Shown piece after piece: positions 59,213-64,000 of a stretch of 64,000 nucleotides of DNA (position 1 is its first letter; the number at the start of each line of letters is the position of its first letter). Both the position numbers and the translations under genes were made by a program. Under the pieces are notes generated by a model. The model was not told where the DNA came from. It ran no database searches and saw nothing but the letters and a program-made list of their open reading frames with translations. The stretch covers positions 103,722 through 167,721 of the forward strand of contig NZ_BDBS01000031.1 of the NCBI RefSeq assembly GCF_001613105.1, in the 5' to 3' direction. The DNA is from Nocardia pseudobrasiliensis NBRC 108224. GTDB lineage: Bacteria; Actinomycetota; Actinomycetes; Mycobacteriales; Mycobacteriaceae.

Positions 59213-62200
59213 ATGTCGACCAGGCAGCAGCTTTTCTCGAACCCGCGTTTCACCGACAACCAGGTAGCTAGGCACCGTAAGAACATCAAGCGCAATCGAC
59301 GCGGCCTGTACGCCGCGGCGGCCTTCGCCTCATTGAGCACGGTCATGATGACCGGCGGCCGAGCGAGCGCCGACATCCCGGGACTGCCCATCCCGATCCC
59401 GACCGATCCGGTCGGCGACGCCATCAACGGCGCCCAGAACCAGATGCCCCAGATCGGCGCCGCGATCGACTCCGTCGCACCCGGAGTCGACGTCCAGGGC
59501 ATGGCCCAGGGCGCGATCGATGCCGCGGTCCCCGATCAGACCAGTCCGGTCCGCAATACCCTGGAGTCCCTGGCGGATTCGCTGCGTCCCGCGCCCGACG
59601 GGTGGCAGGGCGGCGGGCTGCCGATCCAGCAGGTCTCCGCGCCGATCGGCGGGGCGGCCGCGCGCAGCGCGAATCCGGTCGGCGATCTGGCCGCCGTGGC
59701 GGCACAGATCGGCAATTCCCGCATGGACCTGGGTGGCCTGGCCCACTGGGCCGACCAGGCCTTCCCCAGCGGTCCGCTGCGCGGTCCCGTCGACGATCTG
59801 CTCGAATTCGTCGGCGCGGCAACCGAACAGGCGGGCACCCGCCGTCGTGACCAGCCCTCCCCGATCGACGATCTGATCGAACAGGCCCGCGTGGCCTTCG
59901 GATTCCCGAAGGACGGCAACGGCATTCCCGGCGCGCTGCGCGATCTGGTCCGCGATCTGGCCAGCCCGACGGCCGCCCCCGCCGACCGGCTGCAACTGCT
60001 CGGCGATGACGCACGCCGCTTCGCCGCCCTCACCGCGCCCGGACTCGCCCCCGTGGCCGCCGCCGTGATCGGCTATGCGGCACCGGCCTTTTCGGCCTTC
60101 GCACCGCTGCTCGGCTTCGTCACCCCGGTGCTGGGTCTGCTCGAGCCCACCGGCGGCGGACTGGCCGGACTACTGCACGGCATTCGCGGCCTGCTGTCCG
60201 GCAACAGCCTGATCGGCACCCGCGACGTATTTCTGCTCATCGGCGGGTTCGGCTTCGTCGGTGTCGGAATCGGTATCGTGCCACTGCTTTTCGCGGGCGC
60301 GCTGGCGATCGGCGCGATCGGATTACTCGCGCTGCCGGTGCTGATCATCGGAGCGATCATCGCCGCGCCCTTCATCCTCGGCGCGCTGGTGCTGGGCGGT
60401 CTGGTACTGGCCGCGCTGGCCCTGCCCGCATTGATCATCGGCGGCATCGTGCTGGGCGTGATCGGCCTGCCGCTGCTGCTCGGCGGACTGGCGCTGTTGG
60501 CGCTGGCCCTGTGCCCGCTGTGCTGGGCACTGCTCGCCGGGGGTCCGGTGGTCCTGGCGCTGCTCGCGCTGTGCCCGCTGGCTTGGCCGCTGGTAGCCGT
60601 CGGCGCGGCGGCGCTGGGCGCGCTGTTCGTGGTGAAGCTGATCGAGGGCGCGCTCGCCCTGGGCGCCATCGCTGTGGGCGCGGTGTTGCTCACACCGATT
60701 GTGTTGGCAGCGTTGGTCATCGGCGGCCTGGTGCTCGCCGCGCTCGCGCTGCCGCTGCTGATCATCGGCGGCCTGATCCTGGGCGCGCTCGTGCTGGGTG
60801 CACTCGTGGTGGGCGCGCTGGTCATCGGCGCACTCGTGGTGGGAGCGCTGGCGCTGGGGGCTCTGGCCCTCGTGGCGTTGCCGCTGCTGGTGCTGGGCGG
60901 TCTGGCCCTAGTGGTGCTGGCCTTGCCGCTGCTGGCGCTCGGCGCGCTGGCCCTGATCGGGGTGGGTCTGCCACTGATGGCTCTCGGCGCGGCGATTCTG
61001 GTGGCCTTCCTGCTGTGCCCGCTGACCTGGATCGCGGCCGCGCTCGCGGTGCCGGTGCTCGTCATCGGCGCGCTATTGCTGCTGTGCCCGCTCACCTGGC
61101 CGCTGTTCGCGATCGGCGCGGTGATCGTCGGCGCGGTGGTGCTGTTCAAGCTGGCCGTGATCGGCGCGGGTCTCGGTGCGCTGGTACTGGGCGGCCTGCT
61201 GGTCGCTGCCGGGATCGCGGGGCTGATTCTGCTTGCGCTGCCGGTACTTTCGGTGCTCGCGGGCCTGGCGCTGATCGGGATCGGCGGCGCGATCGCGCTT
61301 GCCGGACTGGCCTGGATCCTGCTGTGCCCGCTGAACTGGTTCCTCGCGGGTGCGGTCGCGCTCGGGTTGTTCCTGGCCCTGTGCCCGCTCACCTGGCCGC
61401 TGCTGGCGGTCGGCGCGGTGCTGCTGGCACCGCTGTTCGCCCTCGCCGCGGTGCTGGACCTCGGCAAGCTGCTGCTGGTCGGCCTGGGCCTGGGCATCCT
61501 CGCCCTCGGCGTGGCACTGGTCGCGGCCCCGTTCGTGATCGCGGCGCTGGCGCTCGCCGCGATCATCGGCGTCCCGCTGCTGCTGGGCGCGCTCGCCCTG
61601 GCCGCGCTGGTGGGCATCCCACTGCTGCTGGGCGCGTTGGCCATCGCCGCGATCATCGGCATTCCGCTGCTGCTGGGCGGCCTCGCGCTGGCCGCGCTCA
61701 TCGGCATCCCGCTGCTGCTGGGCGCGTTGGCGATCGGCGCGAAGCTGGCCTTCGACGCACTCGTCATCGGCGGTCTGATCATCGCCGCGCTGGCCCTCGC
61801 GATCCCGGTCGCGTTCGGTCTGGGCGCACTGCTGTCGGCGCTGGTGGTCGGACCGCTCGCCTTCCTGGCGGGCGTGCTGACCACCGCCCTCATCGGCGGA
61901 CCGATCCTGGCCGCGCTGACCATCGCGGGCACCACCGCGGTCGTCGCGCCGCTCGGCTTCCTGGCGGGTCTGGCCACCGGTCTCGGATTGGCGGGCCTGA
62001 TCGCGGCCGTCGCCGGGGCGATCGGGTTCGAGGAGGCGCTGCGGCAGAGCCGTCAGTTCCGGTCGTATCTGATCTCGATCGCGCGCGCGGTCTTCGACTT
62101 CTTCGGCCCGCGGGCGGGTGAGGGCAGCGGCGTGGCGCCGAGCGGCTCGCAGTTCCTCGACGATCTGCCCGCCGACGACGCCGACCTGGACACGGTCATC

Positions 62201-62395
62201 GCCTCGCTCACGAAACTGCTTGCGCCCCAGCCGAAGTCGTCCGTCGCACCGGCGGCGCCCGCCGCCCACGCCGAGGTCCCGTTCATCGGCACCGCGGCGG
62301 CCGACGGCTCGATCCACGGCACGAACACCCGCCGGGTGCTCGAACTCGCGTTGGTCGGCGCCGACGGCGCCGAGGAGAGGAGGAATACATGGTGA
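59213..62395 (+). CDS. Giant exported hydrophobic-repeat protein B, 1060 aa
   Basis: Shorter paralogue of protein A with the same order: basic signal (RHRKNIKRNRRGLYAAAAFA, cleavage near ASA-D), soluble N-domain to about 335 (DLGGLAHWADQAFPSGPLRG, LLGFVTPVLGLLEPTGGG), hydrophobic domain of about 600 residues, and tail (FRSYLISIARAVFDFFG, GSQFLDDLPADDADLD). It differs by six Cys-Pro repeats such as ALCPLTWPLLAVGAV and LCPLTWPLFAIGAV, and by a 15-residue array near the end. ATG 59213 follows GGAAAGG. The membrane or surface role is inferred; no described family recognised. Confidence 0.9.
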   Translation: MSTRQQLFSNPRFTDNQVARHRKNIKRNRRGLYAAAAFASLSTVMMTGGRASADIPGLPIPIPTDPVGDAINGAQNQMPQIGAAIDSVAPGVDVQGMAQGAIDAAVPDQTSPVRNTLESLADSLRPAPDGWQGGGLPIQQVSAPIGGAAARSANPVGDLAAVAAQIGNSRMDLGGLAHWADQAFPSGPLRGPVDDLLEFVGAATEQAGTRRRDQPSPIDDLIEQARVAFGFPKDGNGIPGALRDLVRDLASPTAAPADRLQLLGDDARRFAALTAPGLAPVAAAVIGYAAPAFSAFAPLLGFVTPVLGLLEPTGGGLAGLLHGIRGLLSGNSLIGTRDVFLLIGGFGFVGVGIGIVPLLFAGALAIGAIGLLALPVLIIGAIIAAPFILGALVLGGLVLAALALPALIIGGIVLGVIGLPLLLGGLALLALALCPLCWALLAGGPVVLALLALCPLAWPLVAVGAAALGALFVVKLIEGALALGAIAVGAVLLTPIVLAALVIGGLVLAALALPLLIIGGLILGALVLGALVVGALVIGALVVGALALGALALVALPLLVLGGLALVVLALPLLALGALALIGVGLPLMALGAAILVAFLLCPLTWIAAALAVPVLVIGALLLLCPLTWPLFAIGAVIVGAVVLFKLAVIGAGLGALVLGGLLVAAGIAGLILLALPVLSVLAGLALIGIGGAIALAGLAWILLCPLNWFLAGAVALGLFLALCPLTWPLLAVGAVLLAPLFALAAVLDLGKLLLVGLGLGILALGVALVAAPFVIAALALAAIIGVPLLLGALALAALVGIPLLLGALAIAAIIGIPLLLGGLALAALIGIPLLLGALAIGAKLAFDALVIGGLIIAALALAIPVAFGLGALLSALVVGPLAFLAGVLTTALIGGPILAALTIAGTTAVVAPLGFLAGLATGLGLAGLIAAVAGAIGFEEALRQSRQFRSYLISIARAVFDFFGPRAGEGSGVAPSGSQFLDDLPADDADLDTVIASLTKLLAPQPKSSVAPAAPAAHAEVPFIGTAAADGSIHGTNTRRVLELALVGADGAEERRNTW
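61540..61740 (+). repeat. 15-residue tandem repeat array in giant protein B
   Basis: Four successive units, ALAAIIGVPLLLGAL, ALAALVGIPLLLGAL, AIAAIIGIPLLLGGL and ALAALIGIPLLLGAL, at residues about 780-840. The DNA units share CCGCTGCTGCTGGGCG. This array is younger-looking than that of protein A, because the DNA copies are more alike. Confidence 0.8.
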
Positions 62396-62670
62396 CGATC
62401 GGCGCTCCGGCCACCGGGCGGGATGTCGTCGACCCCGTCGCCGGACTACTCGATCCCGCTACCGCCCCCGTCAGCTACGGCTACTACGCCGAGAACGCCG
62501 ACGACGCCGCATCGATCGAACGGCATCGCCGAGTCGACCCCGACAAGACGATCGGCTGGTGGAACCGGCACCGACCCCTGCAGTGGGCCATCGGTGCGAC
62601 GTTGGCCCTGAATCTCGGCCTGATGCCGAGCATCCAGGACGCCCTGCTCACGATCCTGCAACACCTGTAA
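62389..62670 (+). CDS. Small cassette partner protein, cassette 2 (93 aa)
   Basis: Paralogue of the 94-aa protein of cassette 1: DPVAGLLDPATAPVSYGYYA, ENADDA, IGWWNRHRPL and a C-terminus NLGLMPSIQDALLTIL ending QHL. The ATG overlaps the giant gene stop by seven bases, with AGGAGG before it; GTG 62392 would give the same four-base GTGA overlap seen in cassette 1. No signal peptide. The fixed order and coupling in both copies argue for a joint function with the giant protein. Confidence 0.87.
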   Translation: MVTIGAPATGRDVVDPVAGLLDPATAPVSYGYYAENADDAASIERHRRVDPDKTIGWWNRHRPLQWAIGATLALNLGLMPSIQDALLTILQHL

Positions 62671-62708
62671 TGCCTCGCAATCCCTTTCGAGTCACACAAG
62701 GAGCCGAC

Positions 62709-63248
62709 ATGGATACCTCGAACGACCTCAACAACGCGGGCACCGACCAGACGGCCGAGACCTTCCACCTCGAATACCTCTACGGGCCGCAGTGGCGCTC
62801 GGTGATGATGCTGATCGAGCGCGCGGCGCAGCTGACCGCCGAGGAGCGCGAACGGCTCAATGCCGCGGCCGCCAAGAAGATGGAGGCCGGTCTGGGGGCC
62901 TTCGCGGGCGCCTCGGGCGAGAACGGTCTGGCCGGACTGCTGTCCAGCCTGGGCGGCGGCGCCAACGCCAATCCGCAGCCCATGCAGATCGCGGCCGAGA
63001 CGGCCAAGGAATTCGGCCGCTCCCGCAACCTGCAGACCGCGGGACTCGTTGTGGGCCAGGCGGTTTCACCCGGCGCCGGGGCGGGCGACCTGACCGCCGT
63101 GCTGCAGTCGCTGGGTTCTATCGGCACCCTCACCGCGGTCAGCCAAGCCGTCACCGCCACGGTGCTGCAGGATCTGGTCGGCCGCGGCCGGTTCGACGAG
63201 AGCGTGTACTACGAACTGATGGATCCCTGGCGCAGCGTGCTCGGCTGA
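62709..63248 (+). CDS. Hypothetical protein, 179 aa, downstream of cassette 2
   Basis: A cytoplasmic-looking protein, ATG 62709 with AAGGAG before it, 38 bases after the cassette partner gene and so probably in the same operon. N-terminus AETFHLEYLYGPQWRSVMML with an Arg/Glu-rich helix (RAAQLTAEERERLNAAAAKK), a Gly/Ala-rich middle, and a C-terminal helix (LQDLVGRGRFDESVYYELMD). No signal peptide or known domain. Cassette 1 has no counterpart. It could act on the inner side of whatever complex the cassette forms. Confidence 0.8.
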   Translation: MDTSNDLNNAGTDQTAETFHLEYLYGPQWRSVMMLIERAAQLTAEERERLNAAAAKKMEAGLGAFAGASGENGLAGLLSSLGGGANANPQPMQIAAETAKEFGRSRNLQTAGLVVGQAVSPGAGAGDLTAVLQSLGSIGTLTAVSQAVTATVLQDLVGRGRFDESVYYELMDPWRSVLG

Positions 63249-63267
63249 ATCGAAGGAGTGTCGAATC

Positions 63268-63837
63268 ATGGCCCGTAACACCGTGATTCGAGCACGCCGG
63301 GCGGCGGCGCTCGCGGTACTCACCACCGCGAGCGTCGCCGCACTCGCCGGCTGCTCGAGCCAGCATCAGGCCGCGCCCGCCGCGGCGCCCGATCCGGATA
63401 CCGCCGACTGCCGCTCCGGCGCGCAGGTGATCGGCAACCTGCAGAACACCTTTCAGCAGCTGTCGGATCAGCTCGGCGGCATCGGCCCGGCCTCGGAACG
63501 CGGCGATATCGGCGATCTGCGCAATCGGGTCGGCACCGGCGCGGCCCTCGCCGCGCACATCAAATCGAGTCTGGACGCCGCCACCGCCCCGATGAGCTCG
63601 GCGGCGACCAAACGCGCCTACTCCGGCGTCGCGGACGCGGGCGACCGCCTGCACGGCGCACTGCAGCGCCTCGACCAGGCCGTGCAGGGCGCGGCGCCGG
63701 GCGAGGGTGCGGTCAACGCCGTTCAGCAGTCGCTCAACGATCTGAACAACGCGGTGACGACCATGCGACTGTCGTGCTCGACGGTCTACGCCGAGTCGAC
63801 GGTCAGCCCGGCCGCACAGCGCGACGCCAAGGGCTGA
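63268..63837 (+). CDS. Lipoprotein of unknown function, 189 aa
   Basis: Starts with a lipoprotein signal (RARRAAALAVLTTASVAALA, lipobox LAGC) and continues as a mostly helical, Gln/Asn/Ala-rich domain (VIGNLQNTFQQLSDQLGGIG, NAVQQSLNDLNNAVTTMRLS) with a Cys pair (ADCRSG, LSCSTV) that may join its ends. ATG is preceded by GAAGGAG, 19 bases after the 179-aa gene. It ends three bases before the convergent glyA 3' end. Probably the last gene of the cassette 2 operon, anchored at the outer membrane face. Confidence 0.82.
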   Translation: MARNTVIRARRAAALAVLTTASVAALAGCSSQHQAAPAAAPDPDTADCRSGAQVIGNLQNTFQQLSDQLGGIGPASERGDIGDLRNRVGTGAALAAHIKSSLDAATAPMSSAATKRAYSGVADAGDRLHGALQRLDQAVQGAAPGEGAVNAVQQSLNDLNNAVTTMRLSCSTVYAESTVSPAAQRDAKG

Positions 63838-63840
63838 CGC

Positions 63841-64000
63841 TCAGCCCAGCAGACGCCAGTCCTCCAGGCCCTCATACAGCGGGAAGTCCTGGGCCAGCTT
63901 GCTGACCCGGGCCTTCAGCGCGCTCAGGTCGGCGTCACCCTTCAACGCCGTCGCGATGATATCGGCGACCTCGGTGAACTCACCATCACCGAACCCCCGC
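63841..64000 (-). CDS. glyA: Serine hydroxymethyltransferase, C-terminal end only
   Basis: The last 52 codons of a gene that enters from beyond the window. Read on the minus strand: RGFGDGEFTEVADIIATALK, then ALKARVSKLAQDFPLYEGLE and DWRLLG, the usual actinobacterial GlyA C-terminus. GlyA is a PLP enzyme making glycine and methylene-THF. In mycobacteria glyA is the direct neighbour of desA2, so its place here marks the far edge of an insertion that contains the P450 and giant-protein loci. Confidence 0.88.
   Translation of the reverse strand, partial: RGFGDGEFTEVADIIATALKGDADLSALKARVSKLAQDFPLYEGLEDWRLLG

Noticed and set aside
60073..62317. Antisense and alternative frames across giant protein B
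   Set aside because: Same effect of GC-rich repeats; low-complexity Ala/Ser/Pro or Arg/Gln products without start signals.
52302..62395. Giant proteins as phage tail tape-measure proteins
   Set aside because: Tape-measure proteins are long and partly hydrophobic, but no tail, capsid, integrase or lysis gene is near, and these proteins begin with export signals.
52302..62395. Giant proteins as multi-pass transporters
   Set aside because: No regular span-loop pattern, no transporter signature, and hydrophobic length far above any transporter unit.
1..64000. CRISPR array, rRNA operon or prophage
   Set aside because: No regularly spaced repeats with unique spacers, no rRNA-like sequence and no phage structural genes were found.

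Overview
The window is high-GC actinobacterial chromosome, almost certainly Nocardia or a very close relative in the Mycobacteriales. The evidence is the strongly GC-biased third codon position, frequent GTG starts, LGFP and DUF3558 lipoproteins, an acyl-ACP desaturase of the DesA type, an F420-type LLM enzyme, the Ada/AlkA fusion next to ogt, and a backbone (ychF, DUF6542, ispH, lipid-droplet protein, xseA-xseB, DUF4245, glpX, fumC, phoH2, desA, glyA) in the gene order I recall for Mycobacterium tuberculosis Rv1112 to Rv1093. The species cannot be fixed from the sequence alone.

Layout. (1) 1-12,900 is an accessory, decaying region: small hypothetical and secreted proteins, two DUF3558 lipoproteins, a berberine-bridge-type flavoprotein, a patatin, a CurA/PTGR-type reductase, VOC and flavin/PNPOx-fold proteins. 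Between them lie a QueE remnant, an internally deleted SnoaL gene, a frameshifted GNAT gene, an atypical tRNA-Tyr and two families of short dispersed repeats. (2) 13,000-24,200 holds ychF, a TIGR03086 protein, a three-gene sugar ABC importer, cstA-ybdD, the alkA-ogt alkylation-repair pair and a WYL regulator with a VOC protein. (3) 24,200-49,500 is mostly conserved backbone: sbcDC, rmuC, ispH, xseAB, glpX, fumC, desA and phoH2, with a tetR/FAD-monooxygenase pair carrying a twin operator and a 28-residue membrane peptide gene behind a GlxR/CRP-like site. (4) 49,440-51,800 is a ferredoxin-P450 pair with a divergent regulator. (5) 51,880-63,840 is the most striking region, lying just before glyA (3' end at 63,841).

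Region 5 contains a duplicated three-gene cassette: a secreted ~100-residue protein with four cysteines; a huge exported protein whose middle is an almost uninterrupted hydrophobic repeat domain (1676 aa in copy 1, 1060 aa in copy 2); and a translationally coupled 93-94 aa protein. Both cassettes are preceded by the same two promoter elements at the same 46-nt spacing. A membrane-anchored DsbA-like thioredoxin-fold protein is encoded between the two copies, and a 179-aa protein and a lipoprotein follow the second. I recognise no described family for the giant proteins or their small partners. The likely reading is an envelope or surface system using long hydrophobic repeat polymers and small disulfide-stabilised proteins; the function is inference.
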